From NCBI GenBank assembly GCA_905620465.1, contig CAJQTO010000034.1, positions 1 through 43,977 on the forward strand: 43,977 nt of DNA, given 5' to 3'. Shown piece by piece: positions 8,745 through 17,624 of this stretch (position 1 is the stretch's first letter; each line of letters opens with the position of its first letter). The translations under genes and the position numbers were made by a program. The notes below the pieces were generated by a model, which worked only from the letters and a program-made list of their open reading frames with translations, made no database searches and had not been told where the DNA came from. This DNA is from an uncultured Candidatus Pelagibacter sp. (GTDB lineage Bacteria; Pseudomonadota; Alphaproteobacteria; Pelagibacterales; Pelagibacteraceae).

Positions 8745-9716
8745 ATGAAAAAAGAAGATTATAAAAAAATTGCAAAAAATGTAATCAACCTAGAAATAAA
8801 AGCTCTTAAAAAACTAAAAAAATCCATTAATAAATCTTTTAGTGATGCTGTGCGTGTAATTGTTAAATGTCAGTCAAAAGTAATTTTGTGTGGTGTGGGA
8901 AAAAGTGGTCTTATAGCTGCTAAAATTTCTTCAACTCTATCTTCCGTTGGAACTCCTTCGTTTTCATTATCTGCAAGTGATTGTTCTCATGGTGACTTAG
9001 GTAGTATTTCTAAAAAAGATATTTTGATTTTAATAAGTTATTCAGGCTCTTCTGAAGAATTAAAAAATATTATTAAATATGCAAATAGGAATAAAATTAC
9101 ATTAATTGGTATAATGTCTAAGAAAAATTCTATTTTATATAAAGCCTCTGATATCAAACTCCTCATTCCTGAGGTTATGGAGGCTGGCCTAGGAATTGTG
9201 CCTACTTCAAGTACAATTAATCAATTAAGTATAGGGGATGCCTTAGCCGTAGCAACTCTTAATAAAAAAAAAATTAATAAAAAAGATTTCAAAAAATTTC
9301 ATCCCTCAGGAAGCCTGGGTACAAAACTAAAAACTGTTGAAGACATAATGTTAACTAAAGATAAAATTCCTTTTATAAATGAAAATTTTAACATGAAGGA
9401 TGCATTAAAAATTATCACAAAAAAAAAATTAGGTGTTTTAATTGCAAGAAATTCCAAAGGAAATTCAACTGGAATAATTACAGACGGACAAATAAGAAGA
9501 GTAAGTCAAAAAAATAATGATCTACATAGCCTTAAAGTCAAAAATGTAATGTCTAAAAACCCCATTAAAGTTAATAAAGAAACATTGGCTTTAAAAGCTC
9601 TTTCTATAATGAATGATAATAAAATTACTTCTTTGTGTGTAAACAGCTCGTCTAAAAAAAATAAAACAATCGGAATTATTCATATTCACAATTTACTTGA
9701 AAATAATATTAACTAA
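8745..9716 (+). CDS. kdsD: Arabinose-5-phosphate isomerase (SIS domain plus two CBS domains)
   Basis: GVGKSGLIAAKISSTLSSVGTPSFSLSASDCSHGDLG, HPSGSLGTKL, C-terminal CBS repeats. Confidence 0.93.
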   Translation: MKKEDYKKIAKNVINLEIKALKKLKKSINKSFSDAVRVIVKCQSKVILCGVGKSGLIAAKISSTLSSVGTPSFSLSASDCSHGDLGSISKKDILILISYSGSSEELKNIIKYANRNKITLIGIMSKKNSILYKASDIKLLIPEVMEAGLGIVPTSSTINQLSIGDALAVATLNKKKINKKDFKKFHPSGSLGTKLKTVEDIMLTKDKIPFINENFNMKDALKIITKKKLGVLIARNSKGNSTGIITDGQIRRVSQKNNDLHSLKVKNVMSKNPIKVNKETLALKALSIMNDNKITSLCVNSSSKKNKTIGIIHIHNLLENNIN

Positions 9717-10307
9717 ATGCAAAACAAAACATTCATACAACTATTTCTTTTTGTAATAATTATAGTGACATCTGTTTTTTTTTTTAAATTTTATTTTATA
9801 AGTAATAAAACACTTAATATATCAAATAATATTGAAACTATTGATAAAAAAGAAACTTTAAATACAAAAAAATCTAACCTTATTCACAATATAGAATATG
9901 TTTCAGAGTTTAAAAATGGTAGTTATTTTATTATTTCATCTGAATATGGAGAATTAATTTATGACAAACCTGAGCTAATTAATATGAAAAAAGTTACAGC
10001 ACTCATACATTTAAAAGATTCAAATCCGATAAGAATATTTGCAGACAATGCTACCTACAATAATATAAGCTATGACACAAGTTTTTATGAAAATGTCATA
10101 ATGAGCTATAATGAACATAATACTACTTCGGACAATTTAGATTTAATATTTGGAAGGAACTTGGCGACTCTATCCAACAATATAATTTATAAAAATTTAA
10201 GTACTATACTTCGAGCCGATAAAATGGAGATTGATTTAATCACAAAAAATTCTAAAATTTTTATGAATAATAATTCCGACTCAGTAAAGATTGTGAGTAT
10301 AAAGTAA
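9717..10307 (+). CDS. lptC: LPS export protein LptC-like (single N-terminal TM)
   Basis: N-terminal TM helix plus beta-rich domain (IRIFADNATYNNISYDTSFYENVIMSY); sits between kdsD and lptB. Confidence 0.78.
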   Translation: MQNKTFIQLFLFVIIIVTSVFFFKFYFISNKTLNISNNIETIDKKETLNTKKSNLIHNIEYVSEFKNGSYFIISSEYGELIYDKPELINMKKVTALIHLKDSNPIRIFADNATYNNISYDTSFYENVIMSYNEHNTTSDNLDLIFGRNLATLSNNIIYKNLSTILRADKMEIDLITKNSKIFMNNNSDSVKIVSIK

Positions 10308-11080
10308 TGGCTATAATTAAAAAATTTCGTATAAAATCTTTTAAAAAAAAACCAATAATAAAATTAGACAAATTATCTTTATCATTTGGAAAAATGAAAG
10401 TTTTAGACAATGTAAGTTTTGTACTAAATGAAGGTCAAATTCTTGGATTACTTGGGCCTAATGGTGTTGGAAAATCAACAATATTCAATTTAATTACAGG
10501 GGTAATTAAACCTGATTATGGTTCTATAATTATTGATTCAAAAATAGTTAACGATTATCCAGTTTATTTAAGAACTACAAAGTTTAAAATTGGTTATGTT
10601 CCTCAATATGGTGGTTATTTTCATGATCTAACTCTTTTAGAAAATTTAAATGCAATTGGAGAAATTTTAGTTCCAAATAAAAAAACTAGAGATGAAAAAA
10701 TAAATTCATTAATCGCAAAATTTGAATTGGATGCAGTTAGAGATATTAAAGCAAGTTACTTATCTGGTGGGCAAAGAAAAAAATTGACCGTTTCATTGGC
10801 ATTATTAGGTGATCCAAAAGTTCTTTTATTAGATGAACCATTTGCAGCATTAGATGTCATGACCATTAAAATGTTACAACAAATTATTGTTAATTTACAA
10901 AGTCAGGATAATATATCTGTAATACTCTGTGATCATCAAGCAAGAGACTTGCTGACATGCGTTGATATGGCAATCGTTCTTTCAAATTGTAAATTGGTAG
11001 CAATTGGATCGCCCTCTGAATTGATAAATAATAATGATGCAAAATCTGCTTATTTTGGAGAATCTTTTAAGCTTTACTAG
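10307..11080 (+). CDS. lptB: LPS export ABC transporter ATP-binding protein
   Basis: Walker A LGPNGVGKST, signature LSGGQRKKL, Walker B VLLLDEPFAALD, H-loop CDHQ. Confidence 0.92.
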   Translation: MAIIKKFRIKSFKKKPIIKLDKLSLSFGKMKVLDNVSFVLNEGQILGLLGPNGVGKSTIFNLITGVIKPDYGSIIIDSKIVNDYPVYLRTTKFKIGYVPQYGGYFHDLTLLENLNAIGEILVPNKKTRDEKINSLIAKFELDAVRDIKASYLSGGQRKKLTVSLALLGDPKVLLLDEPFAALDVMTIKMLQQIIVNLQSQDNISVILCDHQARDLLTCVDMAIVLSNCKLVAIGSPSELINNNDAKSAYFGESFKLY

Positions 11081-11097
11081 AGTTACAAAAAGTTAAT

Positions 11098-12420
11098 ATG
11101 GGTGAATTTCTTAAAATAAATCAAAAGATTAAACCTTTTAATAATAAAATATCAATAGAAGGTGACAAAAGTTTATCTATACGGTGGGCACTACTCGCTT
11201 CACAGGCAACTGGAAGATCTAGAGCTTATAAACTTTTAAAATCTGAAGATGTATTAAACACCTTAAATTGCCTCAAAAAATTAGGCGTAAAAGTAAAATT
11301 TAAAAATGATTATTGTGAAATTATTGGTAAGGGCCTGAATAGCTATAACTATAAAAATAATTTAACTTTAAATGCTGGAAATTCAGGAACATTAGGTAGG
11401 TTGATATTAGGTTTGCTAGTTCATTCTAATAAAAAAATTAAGATAATTGGTGATAAAAGCTTATCAAAAAGAGATTTTTCTAGAATAATTGAACCATTAG
11501 AAAATTTTGGTGCTAAGTTTTATTATAGTAAGAAAAATAAATTACCTTTATCAATTATAGGATCAAAAATGACAAAGCCTATAAATTATATTGAAAACAA
11601 AGGTTCGGCTCAATGTAAAAGCAGCGTGATGCTGGCAGCACTTAATACTTCTGGCACAACTTTCATAAAAGCAAAAAAATCAAGAAATCATACTGAATTA
11701 CTATTTCAATATTTAAAAGTTCCAATTACAATAAAAAAAACAAAAAAGTTTGACTACATTAAGATTAAGGGGGGGAGGGAAATTCAATCATTTAATTATA
11801 TAATTCCTGCAGATATAAGCTCTAGTGCATTTTTTATAGTTCTTACAGCACTGTCAAATAATTCAACATTATTAATTAAAAATGTAAATATTAATCCCTC
11901 GAGAACTGGTGTTTTAAAAATTTTAAAAAAAATGGGCATTAAGATATTAATTAAAAATAAAAAAAATTATAAAGGAGAAGAAATTTCAGACATTCTTGTA
12001 AAAAGTTCAAAAAAAATAAAGGCGATTAATTGCACTCCTGATTTAAATTCTAGTGCGATTGATGAATTTTTAATTATTTTTTTAGTTGCTGCTAGGGCTA
12101 AGGGAGTTTCTTATTTTAGAGAACTGTCTGAACTTAATCAAAAAGAAAGTCCAAGGTTAAAATGGGGCTCTAAAATTTTAAATATGATGGGTGTCAAAAC
12201 AGAATTAACAAATCATTCAATTAAAATATATGGGGAACCCAACTTAAAATTAACAAAGCCGATAAAAATTAAAAAATATTTAAAAGATCATAGAGTATTT
12301 ATGATGAGTGTGGTTGCAGCACTAACCTGTGGTGGTCAATGGCAAATAAATGATTCTGATTCAATTAAAACATCTTTTCCATCTTTTTTAAAAATAATTA
12401 AAAAATTAAACAAAAAATAA
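11098..12420 (+). CDS. aroA: 3-phosphoshikimate 1-carboxyvinyltransferase (EPSP synthase)
   Basis: GDKSLSIRWALLAS, NAGNSGTLGRLILGLL, KGSAQCKSSVMLAAL, SSAIDEF, ELNQKESPRL. Confidence 0.93.
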   Translation: MGEFLKINQKIKPFNNKISIEGDKSLSIRWALLASQATGRSRAYKLLKSEDVLNTLNCLKKLGVKVKFKNDYCEIIGKGLNSYNYKNNLTLNAGNSGTLGRLILGLLVHSNKKIKIIGDKSLSKRDFSRIIEPLENFGAKFYYSKKNKLPLSIIGSKMTKPINYIENKGSAQCKSSVMLAALNTSGTTFIKAKKSRNHTELLFQYLKVPITIKKTKKFDYIKIKGGREIQSFNYIIPADISSSAFFIVLTALSNNSTLLIKNVNINPSRTGVLKILKKMGIKILIKNKKNYKGEEISDILVKSSKKIKAINCTPDLNSSAIDEFLIIFLVAARAKGVSYFRELSELNQKESPRLKWGSKILNMMGVKTELTNHSIKIYGEPNLKLTKPIKIKKYLKDHRVFMMSVVAALTCGGQWQINDSDSIKTSFPSFLKIIKKLNKK

Positions 12421-13083
12421 ATGAAAATAAAAAAATATAAAGATAAGATAAAAGTTGCAATTGACTCTCCTGCAGCTGCGGGTGCAGGAACGCAAGCAAA
12501 ATTAATTTCTAAACATTATAACCTTTTCTATCTAGACACTGGGAAAATATACAGACTAATTGCAAACATTAAACTTAGGCAACCCCTAAAGTATAAATAT
12601 AATTATATTGAAAGAAAAATAAACCAATTAAGTATTAAAGATTTGCAGAATAAGAAATTATTAACTGATGATGTTGGGACTATGGCGTCTATTATATCTA
12701 AGAATAAAAAGATAAGACAATTAGTACATGCTTTTCAAATAAAGAGTGCTTATCATCCTCCAAAAAAATACAATGGTTCTTGTCTAGATGGTAGGGACAT
12801 AACTTATAAAATTATACCTGATGCTGATTTTAAGTTTTTTATTACCGCAAGCTCCAAAACCAGAGCATTAAGAAGATATAAAGAGTTGAAAATATCGGAT
12901 AAGAAGATATCCCTTAGTGAGGTTCTAAAAAGCATCAAAAAACGCGATAAAAGTGACTATAATAGAAGAATATCCCCATTAAAAAGAACAAAGGATCAAT
13001 ACTTGATATCTAGTGAAAATGAATCTAAAAGATCATGTTTTTTAAAAATAAAACAAATTATGGATAAAAAAATTAAAACTTAA
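12421..13083 (+). CDS. cmk: Cytidylate kinase-like protein with atypical P-loop
   Basis: Between aroA and rpsA, the usual cmk locus. LDTGKIYRLIA, CLDGRDITYKIIPDADFKFFITAS, IKKRDKSDYNRRISPL retained; P-loop reads SPAAAGAGT. Confidence 0.88.
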   Translation: MKIKKYKDKIKVAIDSPAAAGAGTQAKLISKHYNLFYLDTGKIYRLIANIKLRQPLKYKYNYIERKINQLSIKDLQNKKLLTDDVGTMASIISKNKKIRQLVHAFQIKSAYHPPKKYNGSCLDGRDITYKIIPDADFKFFITASSKTRALRRYKELKISDKKISLSEVLKSIKKRDKSDYNRRISPLKRTKDQYLISSENESKRSCFLKIKQIMDKKIKT

Positions 13084-14819
13084 TGGAAATTTATAAAGAC
13101 CTTTCAAACCCAGCCTCAAAAGAATTCGAACAACTTCTAAATTCACAATTTACAAAAAATAAAGACCTTGAAGAGGGTAAAGTAATCACTGGAACAGTAA
13201 ATAAAGTTACTAACAATTTTGTGTTCCTTGAAATACCTGGACTAAAGTCTGAACCTATATTGGATATCAATGAACTAAAAAGCATGGGTATGCTTGATAA
13301 AGCTAAAATTGGTGAAACAATTTCTGTACTACTTGAAAGATTAGAAGATAAAAAAGGAGAAGTTTTAGTGTCTGCTTCTAAAGCTCAAAAAATTCAAGGG
13401 TGGGATAAGCTAGTTGAAGCTTATGATAATGACGAACCAATCATGGGTAAAATCACTGGACGTGTTAAGGGTGGGTGTATTGTAGAACATATAGATACTG
13501 GCTCGCTAATGTTTCTACCTGGATCACAAATCAGTGACAAGCCTTTGAAAGATATTAGTCATTTAATGAATGAACCTCAAAAATTTAAATTAATTAAACT
13601 CGATAAAGTTCGTGGAAATGCCTGTGTATCTCGTAGAGAAATAATCTCTTCTTTTAAAAAAGAGGATAAAAAAATTATTGTAGAAAAATTTAAAGTAGGC
13701 GACATAATTAAAGATGCAATTGTTAAAGGTTATAGCTCTTTTGGTTGTTTTTTTGATGTAAATGGTGATCTTGATGTTCTAGTACACTTACAAGAAATTA
13801 GTTATTCAAGAATTAATCATCCGGATGAAGTTTTTAATATTGGAGAAAAACATGATCTAAAAGTTATTAGTGTCGATTTAGATAAACTCCAAGTTGGCTG
13901 TTCAATTAAACAGCTTTCTCCAGATCCTTTTGAGCATATTTCAAATTATGAACTTAATAAAGTTTATAAAGTTAAGGTTGTTAAACTAATGGACTTTGGT
14001 GCATTCTGTGAATTAGAAGCAGGTCTTGCAACATTACTACACTCTTCTGAAATTAGCTGGAACAAAAAAAATGTATCTGTAAAGAAAAATTTTAAAGTTG
14101 GAGATGAGATTGATTGTGTTATTACTGAAATTGATAAAGAAAAAAAAAGAGTTGCCATCTCACATCGTTTAACTATAGAAAACCCCTTTGAAACTTTCGA
14201 GAAAAAATACCCAGTTGACACAATTGTTGAAGGAGAAGTGGTTAGCAAAAATGAATATTCTATTTTCTTAAAAGTTGATGATCTGGATATTGATGCCTTT
14301 TTACACTGCAATGACCTTACTTACCTTACCAATGGTGAGGAGGAGTTAGCAAAGTACCAAAAGGGTGATAAATTAAAAGTTAAAGTTTTAGAAATTAAAA
14401 CAACTGAACAAAAAATTAGGGTTGGACTGCGCCAAACTCAAAAAAACCCTTTTGATTGGTTTAATGATAAAAAAATTAATGAAACAATCACAGTTAAAAT
14501 CGTATCATCGGATAATAAAGGGTTGGTTGTTAAGCCGGAAGGTTGTGAAATGGACTTCATAATCAAAAAATCTGCTATTGCAATAAATGCTGCTGACGCC
14601 CGTCCAACAAGATTTACTGGTGGCGAAAGAATTGACTGTGCTATAGCAAAAATAGATCTTGACACAAAAAAAGTTGTATTAAGTATTAAATTACTTGAAG
14701 AAATTCAAAACAAAGATGCTATATCTAAATTTAGCTCACCATTAAGTGGCAAGAATCTTCCATTTTCATCACTATCTGATGAGTTAGAAAAAAAAGATAA
14801 AAAAAAAGAAGATAAATAA
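13083..14819 (+). CDS. rpsA: 30S ribosomal protein S1
   Basis: Tandem S1/OB repeats (KVTNNFVFLEIPGLKSE, GRVKGGCIVEH, GYSSFGCFFDVNGDLDVLVHLQEIS, LMDFGAFCELEAGLATLLHSSEIS). Confidence 0.97.
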   Translation: MEIYKDLSNPASKEFEQLLNSQFTKNKDLEEGKVITGTVNKVTNNFVFLEIPGLKSEPILDINELKSMGMLDKAKIGETISVLLERLEDKKGEVLVSASKAQKIQGWDKLVEAYDNDEPIMGKITGRVKGGCIVEHIDTGSLMFLPGSQISDKPLKDISHLMNEPQKFKLIKLDKVRGNACVSRREIISSFKKEDKKIIVEKFKVGDIIKDAIVKGYSSFGCFFDVNGDLDVLVHLQEISYSRINHPDEVFNIGEKHDLKVISVDLDKLQVGCSIKQLSPDPFEHISNYELNKVYKVKVVKLMDFGAFCELEAGLATLLHSSEISWNKKNVSVKKNFKVGDEIDCVITEIDKEKKRVAISHRLTIENPFETFEKKYPVDTIVEGEVVSKNEYSIFLKVDDLDIDAFLHCNDLTYLTNGEEELAKYQKGDKLKVKVLEIKTTEQKIRVGLRQTQKNPFDWFNDKKINETITVKIVSSDNKGLVVKPEGCEMDFIIKKSAIAINAADARPTRFTGGERIDCAIAKIDLDTKKVVLSIKLLEEIQNKDAISKFSSPLSGKNLPFSSLSDELEKKDKKKEDK

Positions 14820-14822
14820 AAA

Positions 14823-15110
14823 TTGGTTACTAAATTAAAACTTCTAAAAAAACTCTCGGGTAATTACCCAAATTTTTTAAAAAAAGACTTAGAAAAATTT
14901 ACCAACATTATTCTTGATGAAATAAAACAATCTCTTAAAAATGGAGATCGTGTAGAATTAAGGGGGTTTGGGATTTTTTCAACAAATATACAAAAAGAAA
15001 GGATATCCAGAAACCCAAAAACAGGTGAAAAAGTTAATACCCCAGAGAAAAAAACAATTCACTTTAAAATGGCGAAAGAACTGTTTAAAAAATTAAACAA
15101 TGACGAATAA
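14823..15110 (+). CDS. ihfB: Integration host factor subunit beta / HU-family DNA-binding protein (TTG start)
   Basis: GDRVELRGFGIFSTNIQKERISRNPKTGEKVNTPEKKTIHFKMAKEL; immediately after rpsA. Confidence 0.92.
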   Translation: MVTKLKLLKKLSGNYPNFLKKDLEKFTNIILDEIKQSLKNGDRVELRGFGIFSTNIQKERISRNPKTGEKVNTPEKKTIHFKMAKELFKKLNNDE

Positions 15111-15777
15111 AAATATTTTCGTAGCCTGTGACATCTCTAACCATAAAAAAATATTAGACTTATTAGAATTAATTCATGAAGATATTTCAGGAATTAAAAT
15201 TGGACTTCAGTATATCACGGGAAGAAGGCCAGAAGAAATTAGAGAACTTTCAAAATTCAAAAAACCTATTTTTTATGACGGTAAGTTTTTTGACATAAAA
15301 AATACACTCATTGAATCTGTGAAATCACTAGAAGCTTTAAACATAAATTATGCAACTGTTCATCTGCTTAACGGAACAGATGCGCTTAAAGCTGCGAATG
15401 AAGCTGCTAAAAAAATTGATTTAAAATTATTAGGTGTTTCTGTTTTGACTAGTTTTAGTGATAATGATTTGGAAAGTTTAGGGTTTAAATATAAAGTTGA
15501 GGAACAAGTTAAAAAATTGATTAAAATTGCAATGGATAGCAACCTATACGGTGTTATCTGTAGCCCCTTAGAAATAAAAATGATCAAAGAAATAGCACCC
15601 AATCTTAAATGTTTTACGCCTGGGATAAGAATGGAAAATACTAAAGATGATCAAAAAAGAACTATGAATGCCAATGATGCAATTAAAGCAGGTAGTGATT
15701 GTCTAATAATTGGCCGACCTATTACCAAAGGTGACCCAAAACAAAATATAAAATATATACTTTCATCAATAGAATAA
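15100..15777 (+). CDS. pyrF: Orotidine 5'-phosphate decarboxylase
   Basis: VACDISNHKK, IFYDGKFFDIKNT (DxKxxD catalytic array), TPGIRMENTKDDQKR, IIGRPITKGDP. Confidence 0.9.
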   Translation: MTNKNIFVACDISNHKKILDLLELIHEDISGIKIGLQYITGRRPEEIRELSKFKKPIFYDGKFFDIKNTLIESVKSLEALNINYATVHLLNGTDALKAANEAAKKIDLKLLGVSVLTSFSDNDLESLGFKYKVEEQVKKLIKIAMDSNLYGVICSPLEIKMIKEIAPNLKCFTPGIRMENTKDDQKRTMNANDAIKAGSDCLIIGRPITKGDPKQNIKYILSSIE

Positions 15778-16401
15778 ATGAAATTAAAAATTTGTGGGGT
15801 TTCTGATTCCAAAACTTTAGAATATTTAACAAATCACTCTTACCCACCTCAATATATTGGCTTTATTGTCAACTATCCAAAATCTAAAAGATTTGTAGAG
15901 CAGAATAAGCTTAAAGAGCTTTTAAAGGTTAATAAAAAAAATTCTAATTATGTTGCAGTACTAGTTAGGCCTGACAAAAATATTCTCGATGAAATAAAAA
16001 ACTTACCTTTTGATTATTATCAACTTTATGATTGTGCTCTGACTGAGGTTAATTCTATTAAAAAAAAATATAATAAAAAGATTATTGTTGCTATCACAGT
16101 GAGTAATCAAAATGATGTTTTAAAATACCAAGAATATAAAGATCTTGCAGATATAATTTTATTTGACAGTAAAGGCTATGCAAAAAGCTCATCTTTTAAT
16201 CACCAATTAATTAAGGACTTAAAAATGGATAAAGAATTAATGTTGGCTGGAAATATTCAAATAGAAGATAATCTTGAAAATTATAAAGAAATAGCAGACA
16301 TTATAGATATTTCTGGAGGTCTAGAAACATCTGGATTAAAAGATATTTCAAAAATAAATATTTTTTTAAATAAAATTAAACAAATTAATAATGAAACTTA
16401 A
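15778..16401 (+). CDS. trpF: Phosphoribosylanthranilate isomerase, divergent
   Basis: KICGVSDSKTL with catalytic Cys, ILFDSKG (catalytic Asp), MLAGNIQIEDN, IDISGGLETSGLKD; directly upstream of trpB. Confidence 0.85.
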   Translation: MKLKICGVSDSKTLEYLTNHSYPPQYIGFIVNYPKSKRFVEQNKLKELLKVNKKNSNYVAVLVRPDKNILDEIKNLPFDYYQLYDCALTEVNSIKKKYNKKIIVAITVSNQNDVLKYQEYKDLADIILFDSKGYAKSSSFNHQLIKDLKMDKELMLAGNIQIEDNLENYKEIADIIDISGGLETSGLKDISKINIFLNKIKQINNET

Positions 16402-17623
16402 AAAAAGAACTCCTCTAATTGACCAACATAATAAAAGTGGTTTTTGGGGTGGAAAATTTGGTGGAAATTTTATTCCTGAAACATTAAAAAAACCTGTTGA
16501 AGACTTAACTGATCTTTTTAAAAAGCTTAGATATAATAAAAAATTTCTAAAACAAAGAGATTATTACTTTAAAAACTTTATTGGTTCTCCTACATCATTT
16601 GTAAAACTTCAAAATTTATCTAATCATTTGGGTGGTGCTCAAATATACGCCAAGATGGTCTCTGAGGCTAATGGAGGAGCACACAAAATCTATAATGCTA
16701 CGGTTCATTGTCTTATTGCTAAAAAAGCAGGTAAAAAATTTATTGTAGGTGATACGGGTGCTGGTTATGCAGGTAAAATGTTGAGTATGGCTGCTAAAAA
16801 ATTTGGTCTTAAGTGCAAAATATTTATGGGTGCAAAAGATATAAAAAGACAAAAACCTAATGTTTATGCAATGAGAAAAAATGGTGCTGAAATCGTACCT
16901 GTTTATTCAGGGAGTCAGACACTAGTTGATGCTGTCAGTGAGTGTATGAGATACTGGGTTTCAAACTGTGATAATACTCACATGTGCGTTGGCTCAACAG
17001 TTGGACCCAATATATTTGTAAAAATTTGTGGTTGGAGTACAGCTCAAATTTCAAGAGAATTAAAAATACAAATTAAGTCTGAATTCAAAAAAATACCAAA
17101 AAAAATAAAACTAATTAATTGTGTGGGTGGTGGAAGTTCTGCATATGGGTTTTGGAGTGAGTTTATTGATTATGATAAAAGACAAATTGAATTAATTGGG
17201 GTTGAAGCTGGTGGACCAAAAAATTCCAAACTTCACGCAGCGCCATTAACGAATAATGCTAAACTTGGAATTCTACATGGAGCTGCGGCTTATGTTTGTC
17301 AAAATACTGAGGGACAAATCAATAATACTGAATCAATTTCTGCTGGATTAGATTATCCAGGCGTCTCACCTATTCACTGTTTTTTAAAAGATACAAAAAG
17401 AGCTAGATATATTTCTGCAACTGACGAGGATGCTTTAAATGCCTACAAACTTGTCACAAAACTTGAAAAGATAAACCCAAGTTTAGAGCCTTGCCATGCT
17501 TTTGCTGAAGCAATTAAGATTGCACCAAAACTAAATAGAAATATGATTATTATTGTGAACTCTTGTGGAGATGCAAAAAAAGATAGGGATATTCTAAAAG
17601 CAAGATTAGGAAAAATTAAATAA
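16391..17623 (+). CDS. trpB: Tryptophan synthase beta chain, divergent
   Basis: GGAHKIYN (PLP Lys), FMGAKDIKRQKPNVYAMRKNGAEIVPVYSGSQTL, VGGGSSAYG, ISAGLDYPGVSPIH; flanked by trpF and trpA. Confidence 0.9.
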   Translation: MKLKKRTPLIDQHNKSGFWGGKFGGNFIPETLKKPVEDLTDLFKKLRYNKKFLKQRDYYFKNFIGSPTSFVKLQNLSNHLGGAQIYAKMVSEANGGAHKIYNATVHCLIAKKAGKKFIVGDTGAGYAGKMLSMAAKKFGLKCKIFMGAKDIKRQKPNVYAMRKNGAEIVPVYSGSQTLVDAVSECMRYWVSNCDNTHMCVGSTVGPNIFVKICGWSTAQISRELKIQIKSEFKKIPKKIKLINCVGGGSSAYGFWSEFIDYDKRQIELIGVEAGGPKNSKLHAAPLTNNAKLGILHGAAAYVCQNTEGQINNTESISAGLDYPGVSPIHCFLKDTKRARYISATDEDALNAYKLVTKLEKINPSLEPCHAFAEAIKIAPKLNRNMIIIVNSCGDAKKDRDILKARLGKIK

Positions 17624-17624
17624 T

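Noticed and set aside
13091-14665. Minus-strand ORFs 13091-13285, 13964-14311 and 14438-14665
   Set aside because: Antisense shadows of rpsA, which is unambiguous on the plus strand.
16616-16852. Minus-strand ORF 16616-16852 and similar ORFs at 15360, 18146, 18385 and 18471
   Set aside because: Antisense to well-supported pyrF, trpB, trpA and accD; no recognisable motif.
17540-17590. Cys at the TrpB Ser377-equivalent position as a novel substitution
   Set aside because: Other alphaproteobacterial TrpB sequences I recall have NMCGRGDKD, so Cys alone is not unusual; only the loss of the following GRGDKD was retained.
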